Assembly (NCBI GenBank): GCA_963806685.1
Contig: CAWDZB010000013.1
Location: 1-64,000, forward strand
DNA: 64,000 nt
Direction: 5' to 3'
Origin: DDH964 sp963806685
Lineage (GTDB): Bacteria; Desulfobacterota; Desulfuromonadia; Desulfuromonadales; DDH964
Of the stretch, positions 1-8,455 are shown piece after piece. Position numbers and translations under genes: made by a program. The notes below the pieces were generated by a model. It worked only from the letters and a program-made list of their open reading frames with translations. It ran no database searches and was not told the DNA's origin. Within the stretch, counting starts at the first letter, position 1. Every line of letters starts with the position of its first letter.

Positions 1-1014
1 GATTGGCTCAACCGGCTGCCCAAGGTCGAATTGCACCTGCACCTGGAGGGGACCCTGGAGCCCGAGCTCATGTTCGAGCTGGCTCGGCGGAACCGCGTTG
101 AATTGCCCTTCGAATCCGTGGCGCAGGTGCGCCGCGCCTATCAATTCGGCAACCTGCAGGATTTCCTGGACATCTACTACCAGGGCGCCGGGGTGCTGCG
201 GACCGAAGAGGATTTTTACGATCTGACCTGGGCCTACCTGCTGAAGTGCCGGGAACAGAACATCCTGCATGTCGAGCCCTTCTTCGATCCCCAGACCCAT
301 ACCGGGCGGGAGGTTCCCTTTGCCGCCGTGCTCCAGGGCATTTCCAGGGCCCTGCAGGACGGCGAGGACCGGCTGGGGATCACCGGCCGGCTGATCCTCT
401 GTTTCCTGCGCCACCTCGATGAAGAGGCCGCCTTCGCCACCCTGGCCGCAGCGGAGCCCTTCCTGGAGCGGATCGTCGCGGTCGGTCTCGACAGCGCCGA
501 GAGGGGGAATCCTCCCGAGAAGTTCAGCCGGGTGTTCGCCAGGGCCCGCGAGCTGGGGCTGCTGACCGTGGCCCACGCCGGGGAAGAAGGCCCCCCCGCG
601 TACGTCTGGACGGCGATCAGGGACTTGAAGGTCTCCCGCATCGACCATGGCGTGCGCGCCACGGAGGATGCCGATTTGACCGCCTACCTGGTGAAAACGC
701 AGCTGCCGCTGACCGTGTGCCCCCTGTCCAATGTCAGGTTGTGCGTGTTCCCCGCCATGGCGCGGCACAATATCCTCGCCCTGCTGGAGCGGGGCGTCTG
801 CGTCACGGTCAACTCCGACGACCCGGCCTATTTCGGCGGCTACCTGACGGAAAACTTCGTCGCCCTGGCCAGGGAACTGGACCTCACCGCGGACCAGGCC
901 CGACAGCTGGTGAGAAACGGCATTCAGGCCAGTTTTGCGGAGCCGTCGCGGAAGCGGGAGCTGCGGGGATTGCTCGGACGATTTTTCACCGCCGGGGGTG
1001 AATCCCCTCAGTGA
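1..1014 (+). CDS. Adenine/adenosine deaminase family protein (5' end outside window)
   Basis: Purine deaminase of the adenosine deaminase superfamily, hydrolysing the 6-amino group of adenine or adenosine in purine salvage. The frame is open from base 1, so the start codon lies upstream; 337 residues remain. Visible metal-site motifs are HLHLEGT near the left edge, VAHAGE in the middle, and NSDDPAYFGGY near the C-terminus. The run CPLSNVRLCVFP followed by NSDDPAYFGGY looks more like the bacterial adenine deaminase branch than classical adenosine deaminase. That substrate choice is inference. It ends at a TGA followed by a riboswitch region rather than an operon partner. Confidence 0.85.
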   Translation, partial: DWLNRLPKVELHLHLEGTLEPELMFELARRNRVELPFESVAQVRRAYQFGNLQDFLDIYYQGAGVLRTEEDFYDLTWAYLLKCREQNILHVEPFFDPQTHTGREVPFAAVLQGISRALQDGEDRLGITGRLILCFLRHLDEEAAFATLAAAEPFLERIVAVGLDSAERGNPPEKFSRVFARARELGLLTVAHAGEEGPPAYVWTAIRDLKVSRIDHGVRATEDADLTAYLVKTQLPLTVCPLSNVRLCVFPAMARHNILALLERGVCVTVNSDDPAYFGGYLTENFVALARELDLTADQARQLVRNGIQASFAEPSRKRELRGLLGRFFTAGGESPQ

Positions 1015-1159
1015 TGGGCTTCCGGCGCGAAGGTTTTCCGGCATCTGCCGGTCGAAGAATACCTGCAGCAAAGAAAAATCCGAAAGGCCGCTTGACGACC
1101 TTGGGGGGAGGTGGAAGAATGATAAAAACCCATCTGCCAACTGCACTTATGCGTTTCGA

Positions 1160-1245
1160 TCCTCCCGACAAAGCCTAGCCCTCCCGGTAGAGGGCGCGGA
1201 AAGCGACGGGTCTTCGCGAAGAAGATGGCCGAGCTGCCGAAGGGG
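1160..1245 (+). promoter_or_regulatory. Probable GEMM-I cyclic dinucleotide riboswitch aptamer
   Basis: The leader of the subtilase gene carries GACAAAGCC, then a hairpin with stem GCCCTC (1179-1184) and GAGGGC (1190-1195 region), then GCGGAAAGCGACGGGTCT, and a closing GGCCGAGCTGCCGA. Order and spacing match the GEMM-I fold that binds c-di-GMP or, in its Geobacter variant, cGAMP. By my hand alignment the base equivalent to the ligand-contacting G20 of the Vibrio Vc2 aptamer is A, which would favour the cGAMP class. That alignment is uncertain because the core loops are not perfect consensus. The 3' part of the aptamer is shared with the terminator stem that follows, which suggests transcriptional control. 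Confidence 0.6.
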
Positions 1246-1278
1246 AAAATTCCTTCGGACTGCTCGGCCATTTGGTTT
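1227..1278 (+). terminator. Intrinsic terminator forming the riboswitch expression platform
   Basis: GGCCGAGC (1227-1234) pairs with GCTCGGCC (1262-1269). Inside it CCGAAGG (1237-1243) pairs with CCTTCGG (1252-1258) around an A/T-rich loop, and a T-rich tract follows (1271-1278). The left arm overlaps the 3' strand of the proposed GEMM aptamer, so ligand binding and terminator folding would compete. Confidence 0.65.
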
Positions 1279-1333
1279 CGATCGGTCTAAAGAGGGTGGT
1301 TCCCAAAGCTTAGAACCCGACCAGGAGGCCAAA

Positions 1334-4075
1334 ATGAAATTGACCTGCCCCCGAACGATTATCCGGTGCATCGTTTTCACCATCCTCCTTTTGACCGTCG
1401 GACTTCTTCTCGAGGCCCGGGAGGGCCGCGGGCTTTTCGCCGCCACCTCCCCGGTGGCAAATATCCCCGGGACTCAAGGCGCCGGGGTTCTGCCCGAAAA
1501 GGCCCGGGCGAAAGCCTCGGTCCTTGCGGACCGGGACGGCAACGGCCTGTCCGAAGGGCTGCAGGCCCGCCTCGTGGAAATGCTGCCGAACGAGCCCGTG
1601 GATGTGGTGGTCACTTTTTCCGCCCCGGGCAACGCCGCCGCTGCGCAACAGGCGGTCGGGCCCTTCCGGGTCAAACGCGAATTCAAGATCATCCACGGGT
1701 TCGCCGCCACCGTGACCGCCGCCCAGGCGCGGGCCCTCGCCAGGGTTCCCGCAGTCTTCAGGGTGGAGGAGGATTTCAGGGTGACGGTCATGCTCGATGC
1801 CGCCAACCGCGACTTCGGCACCGCCGCGGCGCGGAGTGCGCTCGGCGTGTCGGGCGCGGGGGTCGGGATCTGCGTGGTGGACACGGGCGTCGACCCGAAT
1901 CATGAGCAGCTGGACAACGGCAAGGTGGTCGATTTCGTCGACTACGTCAACGGCCGGTCCGCCGCCTACGATGATCATGGCCACGGTACCCACGTATCGG
2001 CCATCGCCGCCGGCGATGGCGATCCCAATGCCACCTTCAAGGGCGTGGCCCCGGGAGCCTCGATCTATGCGGCCAAGGTTCTGGACGCTTCCGGGTCGGG
2101 GTCGGACAGCAATGTCATCGCCGGTGTCGAATGGTGTGCCGATCCGGCCAGAAACAGTATCGGGCCGGGGGTCAGGATCATCTCGATGAGCCTCGGCTCG
2201 GTGGGCTCCTCGGACGGGCGGGACGCCCTGAGCCAGGCCGTGAACAACGCCGTCGCGGAGGGCATAACGGCGGTGATCGCCGCCGGCAACTCGGGCGCGG
2301 GCCCGGCCACGGTCGGTTCCCCCGGCGCCGCTGAGCAGGCCATCACCGTCGGCGCGGCGGCCGAGTGGTCGGCGCCGCTCGGGGCCCCCAATCACTCCGA
2401 CGGTGTCTACCTGGCGCCGTTTTCCAGCCGCGGGCCAACGGCCGACGGCCGGCTCAAGCCCGACATCATCTCTCCGGGGGTTTCCATCACCTCCGCCCAG
2501 GCGGGTACCACCAGCGGTTACGTCACCTGGAGCGGCACCTCCATGGCCACCCCCTTCGTCGCCGGCACCGTCGCCCTGGCGCTGCAGCACAACGCCCTTT
2601 TCCCCTCTGAAGTGAAAAGCCAGCTCATGGCGACGGCCCAGGACCGGGGCCCAGCCGGACCGGACAACGACTGGGGGGCGGGACTGCTCGATGGCTACGC
2701 CTTTCTGGAAAAGGTGACGTATCCCTCTTCCGATCCGACCCCGACCGAATTCCCCGGCTATTCCCGAGAAACGGGCACCATTCCTGCCGGCGGGGAGAAG
2801 GATTTTTACTTTGACGTCGGCGAGGGAGACCTCGGTGTTCCCGTTGCCGCGGCCCTCACCGTCACCAGCGGCGGCGAGATATGCCTCTACAATTATCCCT
2901 TATTGTGCGATCTGCTGGGGGCATGGGCCTGGTCTCCGGATTACGACGCCGAACTCATCCGGGTCGCTGACAATCAGACCGTTGCCACCAGCGAGTGTCC
3001 CCTTACAGGGGACTGCGGCACAATGGGCCGCCAGGAAACCCTGCACTTCATGCCCACCAGCGCAGCCGATACCGGGACCTACATGGTCAGGGTTTATCAG
3101 TTCCCGGACGATCCGGGGGGCATTCAGAACGGCAGCGTCGTGCTCGATCTCTCGCGTGGACCCGTTTCCGCCAGCGGCGGCGCGGGCAATACTCCGCCGG
3201 TGGCCAATGCCGGGCCGGACCAGTCGGTGACCGACATCGATGGTAACGGCAGGGAATCCGTTAGCTTGACGGATCGGAAAGCAATGATTCGGACGGCTCC
3301 ATCTCCAACTACCGAGTGGAGTGAAGGGGCCACCGTTATCGCCAACGGAGCCACCCCCACAGCCAATCACGATTTCGCTGTCGGAACTCACACCATCACC
3401 CTCACCGTTACCGATGACGGCAATGCCACCGACACCGACCAGGTTGTGATCACGGTCGAGGGGAACACCCCGCCGGTTGCCAATGCCGGCCCGGACCAGT
3501 CGGTGACCGACATAGACGGTAACGGCACGGAATCCATTCAGCTTGACGGATCGAACAGCACCGATTCGGATGGCTCCATCACCAACTACCGGTGGAGTGA
3601 AGGGGCCACCGTTATCGCCAACGGAGCCACCCCCACAGCCAATCACGATTTCGCCGTTGGAACACACACCATCACGCTCACCGTTACCGATAACGGCAAT
3701 GCCACCGATACTGACCAGGTTGTGATCACGGTCGGGGCCGGTGGCACAACCACGAATACCTTGCATGTTGCCGACCTCGAGGGCTCGGCCGTGGCCAAAG
3801 GCAAGAAGGCCCGCAAATGGCAGGTCTTCGTTTCGGTCACCGTCAACGACCAGAACGATAAACCGGCAGCCGGCGCTCTGGTCAGCGGCCATTGGAGTGG
3901 TGCTGCGAGCGGCACGGTTTCCGGCACCACCGACAGTGCCGGCACAGTTACCCTGAGCACCGGCAATCTCAACGGGGGGAATTCTGTCTCCTTTACGGTC
4001 GACGGTGTGAGTCTTGTTGGTTACGACTACGATGCCGCCAGCAACATCAAAAGCTCTATTGTGGTCAACCAGTAA
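1334..4075 (+). CDS. Secreted S8 (subtilisin-like) serine protease with PKD repeats
   Basis: Extracellular subtilase of 913 residues. The start at 1334 follows a CCAGGAGG ribosome site, and an N-terminal hydrophobic signal segment (about residues 10-27) follows. An inhibitor-I9-like propeptide precedes the catalytic domain. The catalytic triad is visible: Asp183 in VVDTGVDP, His217 in HGHGTHV, Ser403 in GTSMATPF, with oxyanion Asn319 in AAGNSGAG. After it come a pre-peptidase C-terminal-like beta domain (about 470-610), two near-identical PKD repeats (about 615-800) and an Ig-like/invasin-type C-terminal domain. The first PKD repeat holds a short stretch read out of frame (3263-3315) between compensating indels. 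The upstream GEMM riboswitch links the enzyme to second-messenger control. In Geobacter, subtilases are known to act on extracellular cytochromes, but no target can be assigned here. Confidence 0.9.
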   Translation: MKLTCPRTIIRCIVFTILLLTVGLLLEAREGRGLFAATSPVANIPGTQGAGVLPEKARAKASVLADRDGNGLSEGLQARLVEMLPNEPVDVVVTFSAPGNAAAAQQAVGPFRVKREFKIIHGFAATVTAAQARALARVPAVFRVEEDFRVTVMLDAANRDFGTAAARSALGVSGAGVGICVVDTGVDPNHEQLDNGKVVDFVDYVNGRSAAYDDHGHGTHVSAIAAGDGDPNATFKGVAPGASIYAAKVLDASGSGSDSNVIAGVEWCADPARNSIGPGVRIISMSLGSVGSSDGRDALSQAVNNAVAEGITAVIAAGNSGAGPATVGSPGAAEQAITVGAAAEWSAPLGAPNHSDGVYLAPFSSRGPTADGRLKPDIISPGVSITSAQAGTTSGYVTWSGTSMATPFVAGTVALALQHNALFPSEVKSQLMATAQDRGPAGPDNDWGAGLLDGYAFLEKVTYPSSDPTPTEFPGYSRETGTIPAGGEKDFYFDVGEGDLGVPVAAALTVTSGGEICLYNYPLLCDLLGAWAWSPDYDAELIRVADNQTVATSECPLTGDCGTMGRQETLHFMPTSAADTGTYMVRVYQFPDDPGGIQNGSVVLDLSRGPVSASGGAGNTPPVANAGPDQSVTDIDGNGRESVSLTDRKAMIRTAPSPTTEWSEGATVIANGATPTANHDFAVGTHTITLTVTDDGNATDTDQVVITVEGNTPPVANAGPDQSVTDIDGNGTESIQLDGSNSTDSDGSITNYRWSEGATVIANGATPTANHDFAVGTHTITLTVTDNGNATDTDQVVITVGAGGTTTNTLHVADLEGSAVAKGKKARKWQVFVSVTVNDQNDKPAAGALVSGHWSGAASGTVSGTTDSAGTVTLSTGNLNGGNSVSFTVDGVSLVGYDYDAASNIKSSIVVNQ
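3184..3740 (+). repeat. Two tandem PKD-encoding repeats
   Basis: Two units of about 270 bp are almost identical at DNA level, for example the shared stretch from GTGACCGACAT through GATCACGGTC. Each encodes a PKD/Ig-like beta sandwich beginning NTPPVANAGPDQSV. The first unit lacks one C after position 3262 and has one extra base near 3315 relative to the second, so about 17 residues are frame-shifted in it. Confidence 0.85.
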
Positions 4076-4272
4076 AACAACGGTGACCAGGGAATCCTCC
4101 CAGAGGATTTCCTCCAACCTTAACCTGAGGAACGCCTCTGGAATTGACCGGGGGCGTTGCATTATCGGCGGAGTCTCGCGAAGGGAAGGGTTGAGTCCGG
4201 GGCCATGACGTAATACTGTGGAGACAAATGAAATGGCGACATAAAATAAGTACGCCGCAAGGGAGGATGCAG

Positions 4273-5232
4273 ATGAAGATTGTGGTTCTGGATGGTTATA
4301 CTCTCAATCCCGGAGACCTGGACTGGGCGCCGCTGGCGGCCCACGGCGAACTGGAGGTTTACCCCCGCAGCGCTCCTGGCGAGGTTTTGGAACGAACCGC
4401 CGGGGCGGAGATCCTGCTCACCAACAAGGTCGTACTCGATGCCGATCGCCTGGCACAGTTGCCCGACCTGCAGTACATCGGAGTCACCGCCACCGGTACC
4501 AACGTCGTCGATCTCGCCGCCGCCCGGGCGCGGGGGATCCCGGTAACCAACGTCCCCGCCTACAGCACGCCGTCGGTGGCCGAGCACGTCTTCGCCCTGC
4601 TCCTCGCTCTGGCGAAACGGGTCGAGGGACATTCAACCCTCGTGCACGAGGGGCGCTGGAGCGCGGCACCGGACTTCAGCTTCTGGGAGGGGGATCTGGT
4701 GGAGCTGGCCGGCCGCCGCCTGGGCCTGGTCGGCTTCGGCGCCATCGGCAAGGCGGTGGCACGCATCGGGCTGGCCTTCAGCATGGAGGTTCTAGCGCAT
4801 ACCGCCCATCCGGAGCGGCACCGGGACGAACTGCCCGGGGTGTCCTTCGTTTCCCTGGAGGAGCTGCTGGCCGGCAGCGACGTGGTCAGCCTACACTGCC
4901 CGCTGACGCCGGACACCGAACGGTTGCTCGACGCCCGCCGCCTGGCCCTGATGCGTCCCGAAGCCTTCCTGCTCAACGCCGGCCGTGGGCCGCTGGTCGA
5001 CGAGGCGGCGCTGGCCGACGCCCTCAACCAGGGGCGGCTGGCCGGGGCCGGACTCGATGTCCTTTCGGTCGAGCCGCCGCCGGCTTCTAATCCCCTGCTT
5101 AAGGCCCGCAATTGCCTGATCACCCCGCATATCGCCTGGGCGACCCGCGCCTCCCGCTCCCGCCTGCTGGAAGTGGCGGCCGCCAACGTCGGGGCCTTTT
5201 TGGCCGGAAAATCGCAGAACGTGGTGAACTGA
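4273..5232 (+). CDS. D-2-hydroxyacid dehydrogenase (glycerate dehydrogenase-like)
   Basis: NAD(P)-dependent reductase of 2-oxo acids, most like hydroxypyruvate reductase/glycerate dehydrogenase (HprA). It has 319 residues, the usual length. The ATG at 4273 is chosen because GGGAGG lies six bases upstream; longer in-frame starts lack a ribosome site. The family nucleotide motif is GFGAIGKAVA. The catalytic residues are the Arg in LLNAGRGPLVDE, the Glu in LSVEPP and the His in TPHIAWATR. It stands alone between the subtilase and a zinc-ribbon gene. Substrate assignment rests on family resemblance only. Confidence 0.85.
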   Translation: MKIVVLDGYTLNPGDLDWAPLAAHGELEVYPRSAPGEVLERTAGAEILLTNKVVLDADRLAQLPDLQYIGVTATGTNVVDLAAARARGIPVTNVPAYSTPSVAEHVFALLLALAKRVEGHSTLVHEGRWSAAPDFSFWEGDLVELAGRRLGLVGFGAIGKAVARIGLAFSMEVLAHTAHPERHRDELPGVSFVSLEELLAGSDVVSLHCPLTPDTERLLDARRLALMRPEAFLLNAGRGPLVDEAALADALNQGRLAGAGLDVLSVEPPPASNPLLKARNCLITPHIAWATRASRSRLLEVAAANVGAFLAGKSQNVVN

Positions 5233-5251
5233 AACCAGCCGCCGGCGCGCC

Positions 5252-5281
5252 TTGACAGGGATCGCGGGGGGGTGATATAAA
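5252..5281 (+). promoter_or_regulatory. Sigma70-type promoter candidate
   Basis: TTGACA at 5252-5257 and TATAAA at 5276-5281 are separated by 18 bases. It points at the zinc-ribbon gene starting at 5354, but a strong terminator hairpin lies between them. Confidence 0.5.
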
Positions 5282-5304
5282 TCGCCCTCCTCATTAATGC
5301 ACCC

Positions 5305-5338
5305 GGGCCGCCGGGGGGAATCCCCCGGCGGCCCTTTT
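5305..5338 (+). terminator. Strong GC hairpin with T tract in the leader of the 5354 gene
   Basis: A 13-bp perfect stem GGGCCGCCGGGGG / CCCCCGGCGGCCC with a short loop is followed by TTTT. It may terminate the dehydrogenase transcript, or act as an attenuator because a promoter-like sequence sits upstream and the next start only 15 bases downstream. Confidence 0.75.
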
Positions 5339-5353
5339 CCTGCAAGGAGCTCC

Positions 5354-5779
5354 ATGACCGCGACCCGCTCTCCCGGCGACATCGTCGAAGCCCGCTGTAC
5401 CCGTTGCCGGACCCTGACCAACCACACCATCATCGCCCTGGTCGAAACCCGCATCGCCCGCGTCCAGTGCAACACCTGCGGCGGGACCCACAACTACCAC
5501 CCGGCCGCGGCCCCGGCCCGTCCGGCCCGGCAGCCTGCCGCCCGCACCGCGCCCAAGGCTTCGGCGCGGGTGAGCGCCGACCTGCTCGCCTGGCAGCGGG
5601 CCTGCAGCGAGGTCGAAGTGGCCAGCACCGTTCCCTACGCCATGGACCGCGCCTATCAGGACGGCGACCTGGTCGCCCACCCCACCTTCGGCGTCGGCCT
5701 CGTCACCGCCGTCATCCCCCCCAACAAGGTCGAAATTCTCTTCCAGGCCGGGCGCAAGCTGCTGCGCTGCGTTGCCTGA
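5354..5779 (+). CDS. Zinc-ribbon protein with CarD/tudor-like C-terminal segment, function unknown
   Basis: A 141-residue protein started at 5354 behind an AAGGAGCT ribosome site. The N-terminal third has two CxxC pairs (CTRC and CNTC, about 23 residues apart), typical of a zinc ribbon. A Pro/Ala-rich linker follows. The C-terminal 45 residues (GDLVAHPTFGVGLVTAV...) resemble the small beta barrel found in CarD/UvrD-type nucleic-acid-associated proteins. A role in nucleic acid or RNA polymerase contact is possible but is inference. Similar proteins are widespread in Desulfuromonadales. No operon partner is evident. Confidence 0.7.
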   Translation: MTATRSPGDIVEARCTRCRTLTNHTIIALVETRIARVQCNTCGGTHNYHPAAAPARPARQPAARTAPKASARVSADLLAWQRACSEVEVASTVPYAMDRAYQDGDLVAHPTFGVGLVTAVIPPNKVEILFQAGRKLLRCVA

Positions 5780-5842
5780 GGCCCTTGCCAGCGCGAAATC
5801 CTTGGCTAAACTGGGGGAGATTCCAGACCCTGGAGGTGGCCG

Positions 5843-6025
5843 ATGGCGATCAGCGAACGACGGCGGGAACTGCGACGCCGCAGGCAGCGGCGGGAAAAGC
5901 GCCTGCGGGAAGAATTGAAGCTGCCCAGCCAGCAGGGAACTGCCGACAAATCCCGCGGCAAGCGGGATGCGGCGGCGACCGATCCACCACCAGGGGGCAA
6001 GCCGACCGGCGGGAAGAAACCGTAA
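5843..6025 (+). CDS. Small, highly basic protein of unknown function
   Basis: A 60-residue reading frame with GGAGGT six bases before the ATG. The first half is almost entirely Arg/Lys/Glu (RRRELRRRRQRREKRLREE), predicted as a charged helix. The second half is Pro/Gly-rich and ends in Lys residues. It lies 25 bases upstream of the endonuclease V gene on the same strand. I do not recognise a family; composition and the good ribosome site are the only support. Confidence 0.5.
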   Translation: MAISERRRELRRRRQRREKRLREELKLPSQQGTADKSRGKRDAAATDPPPGGKPTGGKKP

Positions 6026-6049
6026 CGCCGGCTCCCGGCCGGAAATCGC

Positions 6050-6740
6050 ATGGAATTTGCCGACCTGCACTCCTGGGAGATGGGCTACGGTGAGGCGGTG
6101 GCCCTGCAGCGTCGCCTGGCCGAAGGGATCGAACTGCGCGTTCCTCCCGGATGGAAGCCGCGGCTGGTGGCCGGGGTGGACGTCTCCTACGAGAAGCACG
6201 GCGATCTCTTCTTCGCCGGGGTGGTGGTCCTGCAGCTGCCCGAACTGAACCTCGTTGGCACCGCCGCGGCCCGGGGCCGGGTCACCTTCCCCTACATCCC
6301 GGGGCTCCTCTCCTTCCGGGAACTCCCCGTCCTGCTCGACGCATTCCGCAGCCTCACCCAGGTCCCCGACGCGGTCCTGGTCGACGGCCAGGGCATCGCC
6401 CACCCCCGCCGCCTGGGGCTGGCCAGTCACCTCGGGCTGTGGCTGGGGATCCCGACCGTCGGCTGTGCCAAAAGCCGCCTCTGCGGCGAGCACCCGCCGC
6501 CCGGGAACCGCCGCGGCGACCGCGTCCCCCTCCGCCACGGGAGAGGAGGAGATCGGCGCCGTCCTGACCACCCGCGACCGCGTCAAGCCCCTCTACATCT
6601 CTCCCGGGTACCGCATGGATATCGACCACGCGGTCTCCCTCACTCTGGCCTGTGGCGGCCGCTACCGCTTGCCGGAACCGACCCGCCAAGCCCACCTGCT
6701 GACCAACCGCCTGCGCCTCGCCGCCCGAACCGCCGATTAA
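6050..6740 (+). pseudogene. nfi: Endonuclease V, broken by a +1 frameshift
   Basis: Endonuclease V cuts DNA or RNA next to deaminated (inosine) bases. Frame 2 encodes the N-terminal two thirds, with active-site motifs VAGVDVSY, FPYIPGLLSFRE, DGQGIAHP and GCAKSRL. The reading frame is then lost near 6539-6542 and resumes one frame over as EEEIGAVLTTRDRVKPLYISPGY...LPEPTRQAH, ending at 6740. Removing one G from the GGG at 6539-6541 restores a full-length protein of about 229 residues. The usual His of the SPGH motif reads Tyr here. It may be a decayed gene or a base-calling error; the otherwise intact sequence favours the latter. Confidence 0.85.
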
Positions 6741-6770
6741 ACCAGTGCCTTCCCGGGTAGAAGCAGGGAG

Positions 6771-7643
6771 TCAGGACTCCAGCAGCGTGCGCAGTTCGGC
6801 CTCCTGCCCCGCCGCGAGGGTCCCTTTTTCCCGGGCTACCTCCGCCGTCTGCCGCCCGAGGGCCCGGTAAAGATTGTTGAGGTCGGCGGAGAAGGGTTCC
6901 AGCGCCTTCAGGTGCCGGGCCACGGTGCGGGTGTCGCCGCGGGAAATGGGGCCGGTCAGCGCCGCGACCGGCCCGAGGGTAACGAGGTTGTTGAGGGTGC
7001 CGCGCAGCAACGGGGAGAGCAGCTCGAAGGCCTGGTCCCGGCTGTAGCCGCAGCCGCCGAGGAGTTCGCACGCGGCGTTGGTCAGTGCCACCAGGTAGTT
7101 GGAGGCGACGCAGGCGGCGGCGTGGTAGAGCGGCTTGTGTTCCCGGTCGATGACAAAGGGGCGGCCGCCGAGGTCGGCGACCAGGGCCTCGGCCAGGGGC
7201 AACAACGCCTCCTCCCCCTCGATGGAGCAGGGGGTGCCGGGCAGGTTTCGCACCCCGACCACCGCATCGGCGAAGGTCTGCAGCGGATGAATGGCAAGGG
7301 CGCCGAGGGCCGGCCCGTCCTCGCCGAGGAGGATGGCTGCCGGGTGCAGCCCGCTGAAATGGACCAGGACCGTTTCCGCCGCCAGTTTCCCCGAATGGCG
7401 CAGGGCCGCGGCGGTCGGGCCGATCAGGTCGTCGGGGAGGGCGAAGAGGACCAGGTCGGCGGCGCTCACCATTCCCTGGTCGGTGGTCGCCGCCTCGACG
7501 CGGCCGATGAACCGCGCCGCGGCCTTGGCCCGGGCGGGATCGCGGCCGATCACCGCGACGATGTCGTGGCCGGCATCGTGAAGCAGGCGGGCGACCGCCT
7601 GGCCGATGCGTCCGGGACCGATCAAGGCGATACGCCGGCTCAT
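6771..7643 (-). CDS. Rossmann-fold oxidoreductase-like protein with DUF2520 domain
   Basis: A 290-residue protein with an N-terminal NAD(P)-binding motif (LIGPGRIGQAVARLL) and a C-terminal helical DUF2520 domain (about residues 130-270, containing HPLQTFAD and HAAACVASNY). The fold is that of the ketopantoate reductase/6PGDH superfamily; the substrate is unknown. Its ATG overlaps the stop of the preceding FAH-family gene (ATGA), so the two are translationally coupled. Confidence 0.85.
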   Translation of the reverse strand: MSRRIALIGPGRIGQAVARLLHDAGHDIVAVIGRDPARAKAAARFIGRVEAATTDQGMVSAADLVLFALPDDLIGPTAAALRHSGKLAAETVLVHFSGLHPAAILLGEDGPALGALAIHPLQTFADAVVGVRNLPGTPCSIEGEEALLPLAEALVADLGGRPFVIDREHKPLYHAAACVASNYLVALTNAACELLGGCGYSRDQAFELLSPLLRGTLNNLVTLGPVAALTGPISRGDTRTVARHLKALEPFSADLNNLYRALGRQTAEVAREKGTLAAGQEAELRTLLES

Positions 7644-8296
7644 GCGACCGTGACCTCGATGCGCCCGACGCCGTCGATCTCGCCGACCAGCCGCTGGCCG
7701 CTCTGCACCGGTCCGACCCCGGCCGGGGTGCCGGTGAGGATCACGTCCCCCGCTTCGAGAGTGAAGAGGCTGGAGGCGTAGCTGATGATCTCCGGCAGCC
7801 GGCGCATCATCAGCGCGGTGTTGGCATCCTGCTTGATCGCGCCGTCAATGGTGAAGCGGATCGGCAGATCGTGGGGATCGGCGATTCGCTCCGCCGGGAC
7901 GAAGTCGGAAAGGGGGCAGGCGGTGTCGAACCCCTTGGCCGCTTCCCAGGGGAGGCCCTTGGCCTTGAGGGTTGCCTGTACGTCGCGCAGGGTCAGGTCG
8001 ATGCCGACGCCGTAGCCGGCGACGCAGGCCATGGCGGCCTCCGGGGTGAGGTTCTTCACTGTGCGGCCGATGAGGATGGCCAGTTCCACCTCATGGTGGC
8101 AGTCGCGGGAGGTCGGGGGGATTACCACCTGGCCGCCGTTGCCGATGATGCTGGTCGCCGGCTTGATGAACAGGACCGGCGCGTCGGGGACGGCGTTGCC
8201 GAGTTCCCTGATGTGGTCGACGTAGTTGCGCGCCAGGCAGACGACCTTGCCGACGCGGAATTCCTGGCCGGTGGCGGGGATGCGGACGGTAGCCAT
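7640..8296 (-). CDS. Fumarylacetoacetate hydrolase family protein
   Basis: A 218-residue single-domain FAH-fold protein, probably a 2-oxo acid hydrolase or decarboxylase (acylpyruvase/oxaloacetate tautomerase type). Motifs typical of the family are KVVCLARNYVDHIRE, LFIKPATS, and the metal-binding HHEVELAILIG, plus GDVILTGTPAGVGPV at the C-terminus. It is the first gene of a two-gene unit with the DUF2520 protein. The exact substrate cannot be read from sequence. Confidence 0.85.
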   Translation of the reverse strand: MATVRIPATGQEFRVGKVVCLARNYVDHIRELGNAVPDAPVLFIKPATSIIGNGGQVVIPPTSRDCHHEVELAILIGRTVKNLTPEAAMACVAGYGVGIDLTLRDVQATLKAKGLPWEAAKGFDTACPLSDFVPAERIADPHDLPIRFTIDGAIKQDANTALMMRRLPEIISYASSLFTLEAGDVILTGTPAGVGPVQSGQRLVGEIDGVGRIEVTVA

Positions 8297-8455
8297 GGGC
8301 AGCTCCTTTGCTGAGGGTGGTTAAAACCAAAAACTACTATTGCTCACGCAGCGGCGCAACGCTTCCAACGTAACACCTGGAAGGGGGATGGCTTTCCGGT
8401 GCTTCGTCGCGTTCGTTGCCTGAGGCCGCTTTGCGCGATTGGCGCCGGGATCGTC

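Noticed and set aside
1310..2590. 426-codon minus-strand frame opposite the subtilase
   Set aside because: Low-complexity Gly/Arg/Ala product typical of an antisense GC frame.
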